Source of the DNA: JAVKSM01 sp039583705
Lineage (GTDB): Bacteria > Actinomycetota > Actinomycetes > Mycobacteriales > Pseudonocardiaceae
Length of the DNA: 16,655 nt
Assembly: GCA_039583705.1 (NCBI GenBank)
Contig: JAVKSM010000075.1
Span: 1-16,655 of the forward strand
Reading direction: 5' to 3'
In this document: positions 6,975-13,029 of the stretch, one piece after another
Layout: each line of letters begins with the position of its first letter
Position numbering within the stretch: the first letter of the stretch is position 1
Position numbers and translations under genes: made by a program
Notes under the pieces: generated by a model
Told to the model about the DNA's origin: nothing
What the model saw: the letters and a program-made list of their open reading frames with translations, nothing else
Database searches by the model: none

Positions 6975-7025
6975 ATGGTTCTGCTGCTCGTGGTGTTCAT
7001 ACTGGTGCGAGTCGCGGCGCCCTGA
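6975..7025 (+). pseudogene. Short hydrophobic ORF in the yggT position, possible yggT remnant
   Basis: In the 171-bp gap between sepF and divIVA, ATG 6975 opens a 16-codon ORF, MVLLLVVFILVRVAAP, ending TGA 7023-7025. The same frame stays open upstream to the sepF end and reads GDRLGLPVMVLLLVVFILV. In other actinomycetes yggT (about 95 residues, two to three membrane segments) sits here and ends with a hydrophobic helix after an Arg/Leu/Gly stretch, which this resembles. It could be the 3' remnant of a deleted yggT, a real micro-membrane peptide, or chance. No Shine-Dalgarno is visible before the ATG. The rest of the gap shows only the divIVA ribosome binding site (AGAGGTGA, 7059-7066). Confidence 0.3.
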
Positions 7026-7070
7026 CTGACGACCGGGGGGCGCCGCAGCGAGGAGTGCAGAGGTGATCCG

Positions 7071-7931
7071 ATGCCGTTGACCCCCGCCGACGTCCACAGC
7101 GTCGCGTTCAGCAAGCCGCCGATTGGCAAGCGGGGCTACAACGAGGACGAGGTCGACGCATTTCTCGACCTGGTCGAGGCCGAGCTGTCCCGCCTGATCG
7201 AGGAGAACAACGACCTGCGCCTGCAGGTGGAGCAGCTCGAGAAGCAGCTCTCCGCGGCCCACGCCGACCTCGACGACGCCCGTGGCGCTCCGGCCACCGC
7301 CCAGGTCAAGTTCCCAGGGCCGCCGGTGGGCATCCGCGGGATCGTCGACGAGCCTCCCCGCACCTCCGCGCTGCCCCCCCCACCCACCGCCACTGAGCTG
7401 ACCTCGCCCGGCGGTGGCGACCACCACGTCCAGGCCGCCAAGGTGCTCGGGCTGGCCCAGGAGATGGCCGACCGGCTCACCGCCGAGGCCAAGGCCGAGG
7501 CCGATGGCATGCTCGCCGATGCCCGGACCAAGTCCGAACAGCTCCTCTCCGAGGCCCGCACCAAGTCCGACAGCATGGTCAACGAGGCGCGGACCCGTGC
7601 CGAGACGATGCTCAACGACGCCCGCGTGAGAGCCGAGACCCTCGAGCGGCAGGCCCGCGAGAAGGCGAGCACCCTCGAGCGCGACGCCCAGCGCAAGCAC
7701 AGCGAGATCATGGGCACCATCGAACGGGACCGCGGCTCGCTGGAGAAGAAGATCGACGAGCTGCGCACCTTCGAGCGCGAGTACCGCACGCGGCTCAAGA
7801 CCTACCTCGAATCGCAGTTGCGTGAGTTGGAGGGACGCGGCTCCGCTGCGCCGGCTGACGGCAGGGCCAATGCCAACTCGAACTCGGGTTACACCGCGAC
7901 CTACGTACCGAGGGCCGACGCCGGAAGCTGA
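7071..7931 (+). CDS. divIVA: DivIVA/Wag31, polar growth scaffold
   Basis: Coiled-coil protein that marks curved membrane at poles and septa and directs polar cell-wall synthesis in actinomycetes; usually essential. 286 residues. N-terminal membrane-binding domain MPLTPADVHSVAFSKPP, then GYNEDEVDAFLDLVEAEL and a first coiled coil (about 35-70). A Pro/Gly-rich linker (about 72-115) contains Thr75 in RGAPATAQ, near where Mycobacterium Wag31 is phosphorylated. A long second coiled coil (about 120-255) contains eight 11-residue repeats and the conserved HSEIMGTIERDRGSLEKKIDELRTFEREYRTRLKTYLESQL. The short disordered tail is Ser/Asn-rich. ATG 7071 has AGAGGTGA 4 nt upstream. Confidence 0.98.
   Translation: MPLTPADVHSVAFSKPPIGKRGYNEDEVDAFLDLVEAELSRLIEENNDLRLQVEQLEKQLSAAHADLDDARGAPATAQVKFPGPPVGIRGIVDEPPRTSALPPPPTATELTSPGGGDHHVQAAKVLGLAQEMADRLTAEAKAEADGMLADARTKSEQLLSEARTKSDSMVNEARTRAETMLNDARVRAETLERQAREKASTLERDAQRKHSEIMGTIERDRGSLEKKIDELRTFEREYRTRLKTYLESQLRELEGRGSAAPADGRANANSNSGYTATYVPRADAGS
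7455..7718 (+). repeat. Eight tandem 33-bp (11-residue) coiled-coil repeats in divIVA
   Basis: Residues 129-216 divide into eight consecutive 11-mers, each starting with Ala and mostly ARxKS/ARxRA, for example ARTKSEQLLSE, ARTKSDSMVNE, ARTRAETMLND, ARVRAETLERQ. Hendecad periodicity predicts a weakly right-handed or straight coiled coil, distinct from the heptad N-terminal coil. Mycobacterial Wag31 has the same arrangement as I remember it, so this is ancestral rather than a recent expansion. Confidence 0.8.
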
Positions 7932-7974
7932 CCCGCTCGGGTTGCGGTACTCGTCGTTTCTGGTGCTCCTCGCC

Positions 7975-7987
7975 TAGAGTTGGGGCG
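7975..7987 (+). promoter_or_regulatory. Probable leaderless promoter of the membrane-protein gene at 7987
   Basis: TAGAGT (7975-7980) fits the actinomycete -10 consensus TANNNT, and exactly 6 nt separate its last T from the G of GTG 7987, which places the transcription start on the start codon. No Shine-Dalgarno precedes the GTG. No convincing -35 was found. Confidence 0.5.
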
Positions 7988-8610
7988 TGCTGCTCATCGT
8001 CCTGGTATGTGTGATGGCCGCGTTCGGCCTGCTCGTCACCGCTCTGCTCACGGGAACGGCGGCTTGGGCCTGGGGCTCGGTCGCCGCCAGCGTGGCCGCT
8101 GCACTGCTGCTCCTCGCCGACCAGGTCCGTCGTCGATCGGCGGAACGGCCGGGATCGCGGCAGCGCAGGCCGGCGCCTTCCCGGGAACCGTCGAAGGCTG
8201 CTGTCGAGCGCGATGCCCCGATCGCCTTGGCGAGTGTCACCACCACTGACGGGTCTGCTCCCGGACCGTCCGGCTCAGCTCCGGGACCGTCCGGCGCTCA
8301 GTCGTCAGACGAGCTCAGGCCCGGTGATTCATCACTCACCGTGACGCTCGCGGATCCTGACGAGGACGACGAGCCCGCTGCGGAGGCTGGCGACGAGGGT
8401 CTGCTCTACCGGGTCGCGAAGCTGCCCGACGAGGTGTTGGTCATCGACGAACGCCCGCGCTACCACCTCGCCGAGTGCTCCTTCCTGCACGGGCGATCCA
8501 CGATCGCGCTCCCGGTCAGTGAGGCCGTCGAGCTGGGTTTCACCGGCTGCGCCCGCTGCACCCCGAACCATGCCCTCGCGGCGCGGCGCGGCGTCGGCAC
8601 CACCACCTGA
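7987..8610 (+). CDS. Small membrane protein with C-terminal Ada-like Cys/His motif
   Basis: Function unknown. 207 residues: two hydrophobic segments (about 2-21 and 25-44) forming a membrane hairpin, an Arg/Pro-rich stretch (47-70), a linker with a duplicated GSAPGPS heptapeptide (89-102), an acidic stretch (about 120-137, DPDEDDEPAAEAGDE), and a C-terminal domain. That domain has YHLAEC (His160, Cys164), then ALPVSEAVELGFTGCARCTP with Cys188 and Cys191. The pattern YHxxxC...A...GF..C.RC.P resembles the zinc-binding motif of Ada N-termini and of the tails of some nucleases and competence proteins. The four ligands would lie on the cytoplasmic side if the N-terminal hairpin places both ends inside. 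It lies directly after divIVA and converges on ileS with 18 nt between the stops. Similar genes occur between wag31 and ileS in other actinomycetes, to my recollection. Confidence 0.8.
   Translation: MLLIVLVCVMAAFGLLVTALLTGTAAWAWGSVAASVAAALLLLADQVRRRSAERPGSRQRRPAPSREPSKAAVERDAPIALASVTTTDGSAPGPSGSAPGPSGAQSSDELRPGDSSLTVTLADPDEDDEPAAEAGDEGLLYRVAKLPDEVLVIDERPRYHLAECSFLHGRSTIALPVSEAVELGFTGCARCTPNHALAARRGVGTTT
8251..8292 (+). repeat. Tandem 21-bp repeat encoding GSAPGPS twice
   Basis: Two adjacent 21-bp units (8251-8271 and 8272-8292) encode GSAPGPS-GSAPGPS in the linker of the membrane protein. The DNA copies differ at a few positions. It keeps the reading frame and probably only lengthens a flexible linker. 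Confidence 0.75.
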
Positions 8611-8628
8611 CCCACGCCCCTCCGGGGG

Positions 8629-11600
8629 TCAGCTCTCGGCCCTGGTGATCCACACTGTCAGGCCGGGATCGGCGTACCCGTGGGCGGGTACCGACAACGG
8701 CCCGGTGCCTTCGGTGATCGACACGGCGAGAACCTCGGCGGCGATGACCGCACCGTGGTCGCGGACGACTCGGGCCACCTCGTCGGCGTCCGCGGTCCAC
8801 CAGAGGTGGATCCGGTCGGTGATGTCCAGGCCGACGGTCTTGCGGGTGTCCTGGAGCAGCCGCAGGATGTCACGGAGGAGGCCCACCCGGCGCAGATCCT
8901 CGGTGATCTCCAGGTCGAGCGCGACGGACATGCCCCCTTCGGTCGTGACCGCCCACCCCGGCCGCGCGGTCTCGGTGATCATCAGTTCGTCGGCGGTCAG
9001 CTCGACCTCCTCGCCGTCGACGGTGACGGTGAGCGTGCCGTCCACCGGGGGGGCGGCCTGCGCGATCGCCTTGGCGACCTGCTGGGTGCGTGCGCCGAAC
9101 CGGGCACCGATGGCACGGAAGTTCGGCTTGACCGACACCTCGACGAGGTCTGTCGTGAGCTGTTCGACCCGGCTGACGTTGAGCTCGTCTGCGACCTGGG
9201 CGCGTAGCTCGTCCGGCAGTCCGGCGAATCCGGGTGCCACCACCATCGCCCGCGCCAACGGCTGCCGGACACGGATCCGGCTGGCCGCGCGGGTGGCGCG
9301 ACCGAGTTCCACGATCCGCTGCACCAAGTCCATCTGGGCGAGTAGTCGCTCGTCGACGAGAGCCGGGTCGGCGACGGGCCACCCGGCGAGGTGCACCGAG
9401 TCCGTTGCGCCGGGGATGACCGCCACACACAGCCGCTGCCAGAGATAGTCGGTGACGAACGGCGCGAACGGCGCCATCAGCCGGCTCAGCGTTTCCAGGC
9501 ACTCGTGCAGGGTGGCCAACGCCGCGACGTCTCCCCGCCAGAACCGGCGGCGTGAGCGACGCACGTACCAGTTGGACAGCCCGTCGATGAAACTGGCGAG
9601 GCGGCGGCCGGCGGCGGCGGTGTCGAACCGCTCCAGCGCGGCGTCGACGTCGCGGACCGTTGCGTGCAGGTCGGCCAGTGCCCAGCGGTCCAGCAGCGGC
9701 CGAGCCGCGACCGCGGGGGGCGGCTCGGCGGCAGGGGTCCAGTCGGCGGCGTTGGCGTAGAGGATGAGAAACGAGGCGGTGTTCCAGTAGGTGAGCAGGA
9801 CCTTGCGGACGATCTCGTCCACCGCTTCCGGGCTGACGCGCCGACCCACCCATGGGGATCCGCCGGCGAGCATCAGCCATCGCACCGCGTCCGCACCGTA
9901 CTGGTCGAAGAGGGCGAACGGGTCGAGGACGTTGCCGAGGTGCTTGCTCATCTTGCGGCCCTCGGCGTCGAGGATCAGGCCGAGGCACAGCACCGTCTCG
10001 TACGCCGACCTGCCGAACAACAGCGTGCCGACGGCCATGAGGGAGTAGAACCAGCCGCGTGTCTGGTCGATAGCCTCGCAGATGAACTGGGCGGGGTAGG
10101 ACTCTTCGAAGGCTTGGTGGTTGCGGTGTGGAGCCCCCCATTGCGCGAACGGCATCGCACCACTGTCGTACCAGACGTCGACGACCTCAGGAACCCGGGT
10201 GGCGGCCGCCGAGCAGGTGGGGCAGGCGACGGTGACGTCGTCGACGTACGGCCGGTGCGGATCCATCCGCGAAAGCTCCCGCCCGGCTAGTTCCGACAGT
10301 TCGGCGAGTGAGCCGACGCAGGTCAGGTGGGTCGGGTCCGCGCTGCAGCGCCAGATCGGCAGCGGTGTGCCCCAGTAGCGGTTGCGGGACAGCGCCCAGT
10401 CGACGTTGTTCTGCAGCCATCCGCCGTAGCGGCCGTGCTTGATGTGATCCGGATGCCAGGTGGTGGCATCGTTCTCGGCGAGGAGGCGGTCTTTGATCGC
10501 GGTCGTGCGGACGTACCACGACGGCAGCGCGTAGTAGATCAGTCTGGTGTCGCAGCGCCAGCACAGCGGGTAGGTGTGCTCGTAGGGCTCGCAGCGCCAC
10601 AACACGCCTCGTCGGCGGAGATCCTCGACCAGGATTTCGTCGGCGTCCTTGAAGAACAGGCCACCGACCAGCGGCACGTCCGCGGCGAAGCGGCCACTGG
10701 ACGTGATCGGGTTGACCAGCGGCAGGTTGTGGCGGCGGCCCACCGCGAGGTCCTCGCCACCGAAAGCGGGGGCGAGGTGGACCAGACCGGTGCCACTGTC
10801 GGTGGTCACATACCCGGCCGGTACCACCACCTGGGCGTCGGCGCCGAACTGGTCGTCGTCGAGCAGCGTGAACGGCCGCTGGTACCGGGCACCGACCAGC
10901 GCCGTGCCGGGCAGGTGGTCGAGGACGTCGACGCCCGCTCCGACGGCCACCGGGGCGAGGGGCTCGGCCACGACGAGGAGGTCCCCGGAAGCGGCGCGGA
11001 CGAGCACGTAGGTCACCTCCGGGTTGACCGCCACCGCGGTGTTGGACACCAGCGTCCACGGGGTGGTGGTCCACACGAGCAGCGAAGCGCCCCGGTCGGC
11101 ATACGGACCGGCGGTGATCGGGAATCGCACGTACACCGACGGGTCGACCACCGAGGCGTAGCCGAGCGCGACCTCGTGGTCCGACAGCGGTGTCTCGTCT
11201 CGTGGGCAGTACGGAGCGACCCGGTAGTCCTCCACGAGCAGACCGGCGTCGAAGACCTTCTTGAGCGACCACCAGACACTTTCGACGTAGCTCGTGTCCA
11301 TGGTCAGGTAGGCGTCGTCGAGGTCGACCCAATAGCCCATCCGCTCGGTCATCGCCGCAAAGTCCGCGACGTGGCTCAACGCCGACTCCCGGCAGCGGGC
11401 GTTGAATTCGGCGATGCCGTACGCCTCGATGTCCAGCTTGGTGGAGAAACCGAGCTCCTGCTCCACGGCCAACTCGACGGGCAGGCCGTGGCAGTCCCAT
11501 CCGGCCCGCCGGGGGACGTGAAAGCCCTTCATCGTCTTGAATCGAGGGAACAAGTCCTTGAAGACGCGGGCCTCGACGTGGTGCACGCCGGGCTTGCCGT

Positions 11601-11775
11601 TCGCCGTGGGGGGGCCCTCGTAGCAGATCCACAGCGGGCCCGCGGAGGTCTGCGCCAGTGACCGCTGGAAGATCTTGCCCAACCGCCAGCCTTCGAGGAC
11701 TTCGCGGTCGATGACTGGAAGATCGACCTCCGGGGGCAACGGCGGGAACGGGGTACGGCTGGGTGATGTGCTCAC
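8629..11775 (-). CDS. ileS: Isoleucyl-tRNA synthetase, long type-2 form
   Basis: Class I aminoacyl-tRNA synthetase charging tRNA-Ile, with an editing domain that removes Val. 1048 residues. The HIGH-motif region reads GPPTANGKPGVHHVE (54-68), so HHVE stands in for HIGH; KMSKH is at 608-612. The CP1 editing domain includes WTTTPWTLVSNTAVAVNP (235-252) and GTGLVHLAPAFGGED (328-342). Cys pairs PLCWRC, CSADPTHLTC and CPTC (about 405-521) lie in the insertion. WYDSGAMPFAQWG and QTRGWFYSLM precede KMSKH. The long length and GPPTANG...HHVE wording mark the eukaryote-like type 2 class, associated with reduced mupirocin sensitivity. GTG 11775 has GGAG 6 nt upstream on the minus strand, inside a T-box sequestering hairpin. 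Confidence 0.98.
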   Translation of the reverse strand: MSTSPSRTPFPPLPPEVDLPVIDREVLEGWRLGKIFQRSLAQTSAGPLWICYEGPPTANGKPGVHHVEARVFKDLFPRFKTMKGFHVPRRAGWDCHGLPVELAVEQELGFSTKLDIEAYGIAEFNARCRESALSHVADFAAMTERMGYWVDLDDAYLTMDTSYVESVWWSLKKVFDAGLLVEDYRVAPYCPRDETPLSDHEVALGYASVVDPSVYVRFPITAGPYADRGASLLVWTTTPWTLVSNTAVAVNPEVTYVLVRAASGDLLVVAEPLAPVAVGAGVDVLDHLPGTALVGARYQRPFTLLDDDQFGADAQVVVPAGYVTTDSGTGLVHLAPAFGGEDLAVGRRHNLPLVNPITSSGRFAADVPLVGGLFFKDADEILVEDLRRRGVLWRCEPYEHTYPLCWRCDTRLIYYALPSWYVRTTAIKDRLLAENDATTWHPDHIKHGRYGGWLQNNVDWALSRNRYWGTPLPIWRCSADPTHLTCVGSLAELSELAGRELSRMDPHRPYVDDVTVACPTCSAAATRVPEVVDVWYDSGAMPFAQWGAPHRNHQAFEESYPAQFICEAIDQTRGWFYSLMAVGTLLFGRSAYETVLCLGLILDAEGRKMSKHLGNVLDPFALFDQYGADAVRWLMLAGGSPWVGRRVSPEAVDEIVRKVLLTYWNTASFLILYANAADWTPAAEPPPAVAARPLLDRWALADLHATVRDVDAALERFDTAAAGRRLASFIDGLSNWYVRRSRRRFWRGDVAALATLHECLETLSRLMAPFAPFVTDYLWQRLCVAVIPGATDSVHLAGWPVADPALVDERLLAQMDLVQRIVELGRATRAASRIRVRQPLARAMVVAPGFAGLPDELRAQVADELNVSRVEQLTTDLVEVSVKPNFRAIGARFGARTQQVAKAIAQAAPPVDGTLTVTVDGEEVELTADELMITETARPGWAVTTEGGMSVALDLEITEDLRRVGLLRDILRLLQDTRKTVGLDITDRIHLWWTADADEVARVVRDHGAVIAAEVLAVSITEGTGPLSVPAHGYADPGLTVWITRAES

Positions 11776-11780
11776 TGTGT

Positions 11781-11810
11781 CTCCGTCAGAGATTTCCCGG
11801 TCTAACGGAG
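11781..11810 (-). promoter_or_regulatory. Sequestering hairpin over the ileS ribosome binding site
   Basis: On the minus strand, CTCCGT (11810-11805) pairs with ACGGAG (11786-11781); after a 1x1 mismatch, AGA pairs with TCT, leaving a 10-nt loop. ACGGAG contains the Shine-Dalgarno GGAG of ileS, so the stem blocks initiation. This is the sequestrator of a translational T-box. Confidence 0.8.
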
Positions 11811-11967
11811 GGACGACGCAGCAGGCATCGCGGTACCACCCTCCTTGCCGAACGAACCCGGTTGCGGCCCGGTCGACCCCTTATTCAGTCCGCGGCGCCG
11901 GATCTACTAGGCACACAGCCCGTACCGTTCTCCCGACAGCTCCAGGGTGATATTCACGGCGTGCTGG
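11781..11967 (-). promoter_or_regulatory. Translational T-box riboswitch for tRNA-Ile (ileS leader)
   Basis: Minus-strand leader with all landmarks. The T-box core GGGTGGTACCGCG is at 11841-11829; its TGGT pairs with ACCA of uncharged tRNA, and the final T matches the A discriminator of tRNA-Ile. Upstream, GTGAAT-ATC-ACC carries the isoleucine specifier ATC (11951-11949), within a short stem I that may be closed by CCAG/CTGG (11967-11964 with 11945-11942). Between them lie GAGCTGTCGGGAGAACGG and CCTAGTAGA, probably the stem II region. The short distance from specifier to stem base fits the ultrashort stem I class known for actinomycete ileS. There is no terminator; instead the downstream hairpin hides the Shine-Dalgarno. 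Uncharged tRNA-Ile should release it and switch ileS on. Confidence 0.93.
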
Positions 11968-12064
11968 CCACCGGGCTCACACCAACCCCGGCTCGCTGTG
12001 GCTGCTCGCGCCGCTACTCGTCCCCATCCCCGCCTTCCGCGCACTGGCAGCATAGCGCGCCGAA

Positions 12065-12120
12065 GGGCGGCACCGGGCTGGGCAGTCCGTTTCCCCGGCC
12101 GCCCAGCCGTCTGGCCGCCC
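12065..12120. repeat. 56-bp interrupted inverted repeat upstream of ileS T-box and methyltransferase
   Basis: Outer arms GGGCGGC (12065-12071) and GCCGCCC (12114-12120) and inner arms GGCTGGGC (12076-12083) and GCCCAGCC (12101-12108) are exact complements, separated by 4 and 5 unpaired bases, around a 17-nt loop. Together this gives 15 pairs. It lies in the divergent intergenic region and is the only marked feature between the T-box and the methyltransferase. It may be a regulator site, a cruciform, or a hairpin in either leader. Confidence 0.45.
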
Positions 12121-12232
12121 GGTAGGGGGTCGACGCCTGCCCGGTCCGGATGGGGTGGAGGTTCGACATACGGAAGGCAGGGACGCACACTTGGCGCATG
12201 GGCGTTCCGGCGGCCACCCGACCCAGCCAGCG

Positions 12233-12997
12233 GTGAGCGCCGCGATCCGGTGGCGGGAGCTGCTGGCGGCCCGGGCGATCCCGGCGCACGTCCTGGCCGC
12301 TGCCCCGGCCGACCCGTACCGCCACGATCCGCAGCGCTTCGCCGCCCCGCGCCACGCGCTCGACACGCCGTCCCGCCGGGCGGCCCTTGACCTGCTGGAC
12401 GGGCGCGGCAGCGTGCTCGACGTGGGTGCCGGCGCCGGCGCCGCCTCTCTGGCGCTGCTGCCGCACGTCTCCTCCGTCACGGGCGTGGACGACGCCACCG
12501 ACATGCTCTCCGCGTTCGCGAAGGCCTGCCTGGACCGTGATGTGCCCTACGCCGCCGTCCTCGGCGCCTGGCCGGACGTGGCGCCCGATGCCGGCACGGC
12601 GGACGTGGTGGTCTGCCACCACGTCGTCTACAACACCGCGGAGCTTGCTCCGTTCGGGCGTGCGCTGGATGCGGCGGCGCGCCGCGGCGTGGTCGTCGAA
12701 CTGCACGACGAGCACCCGACGGCCTGGCTGGACCCGTTGTGGCGGCGCTTCCACGCCCTGACGCGGCCGCCGGCCGCCACGGCCGAGGACGCCGTCGCGG
12801 TACTGCGGGAGGCCGGTCTGGACCCGCTGGTGGTGCGCTGGCGCAAGCCGGAGCGGCCGGAGGACCCCCGCGCCGAGGCACTTCGCGTCACCCGGCGGCT
12901 GTGCCTGTCGGCGTCCCGGGTGGACGAGGTGCGTGCGGCGCTCGCCGAGCTTCCCCGCCCGTCCCGCGACCACGTCACCCTGCACTGGCGGACCTGA
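12233..12997 (+). CDS. Class I SAM-dependent methyltransferase, substrate unknown
   Basis: 254 residues from GTG 12233. Rossmann-type SAM fold: motif I VLDVGAGAGAASLALLP, an acidic residue ending strand 2 in VTGVDDATDML, and motif IV-like ADVVVCHHVVYNT. Then comes VVVELHDEHPTAWLDPLWRRFH and a C-terminal helix-rich part with PEDPRAEALRVTRRLCLS. The N-terminal IRWRELLAARAIPAHVLAAAPADPY is typical of a group of actinomycete methyltransferases that begin only a few residues before RWRE, hence the chosen start. No Shine-Dalgarno supports it. In-frame alternatives are TTG 12191, with AGGCAGGGA just upstream, and GTG 12155. The substrate cannot be inferred. The stop is 6 nt before a hairpin covering the ribosome binding site of the next gene. 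Confidence 0.85.
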   Translation: MSAAIRWRELLAARAIPAHVLAAAPADPYRHDPQRFAAPRHALDTPSRRAALDLLDGRGSVLDVGAGAGAASLALLPHVSSVTGVDDATDMLSAFAKACLDRDVPYAAVLGAWPDVAPDAGTADVVVCHHVVYNTAELAPFGRALDAAARRGVVVELHDEHPTAWLDPLWRRFHALTRPPAATAEDAVAVLREAGLDPLVVRWRKPERPEDPRAEALRVTRRLCLSASRVDEVRAALAELPRPSRDHVTLHWRT

Positions 12998-13003
12998 GAT
13001 CAT

Positions 13004-13020
13004 CTCCTCCGGTGAGGAGG
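13004..13020 (+). promoter_or_regulatory. Hairpin that buries the antiporter ribosome binding site
   Basis: CTCCTC-CGGT-GAGGAG (13004-13019) is a perfect 6-bp stem with a 4-nt loop; its 3' arm is the antiporter Shine-Dalgarno GAGGAGG (13014-13020), 9 nt before GTG 13030. The hairpin starts 6 nt after the methyltransferase stop, within reach of a terminating ribosome, so opening by upstream translation is a plausible coupling mechanism. Confidence 0.6.
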
Positions 13021-13029
13021 ACGTAAGCC

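Noticed and set aside
7931..7942. ACCC-GCTC-GGGT after divIVA as a terminator
   Set aside because: Four-pair stem without a T-tract; too weak.
8617..8628. CCCC-TCC-GGGG between the convergent stops as a bidirectional terminator
   Set aside because: Only four pairs with a 3-nt loop and no T-tract on either side; chance is high in this GC content.
10327..11661. 444-codon plus-strand open frame inside ileS
   Set aside because: Antisense shadow of a fully conserved IleRS; no domain or ribosome binding site.
12049..12054. Minus-strand TATGCT as the ileS T-box promoter -10
   Set aside because: No -35 at the right distance and it would give a leader of about 270 nt; possible, but not supported enough to annotate.
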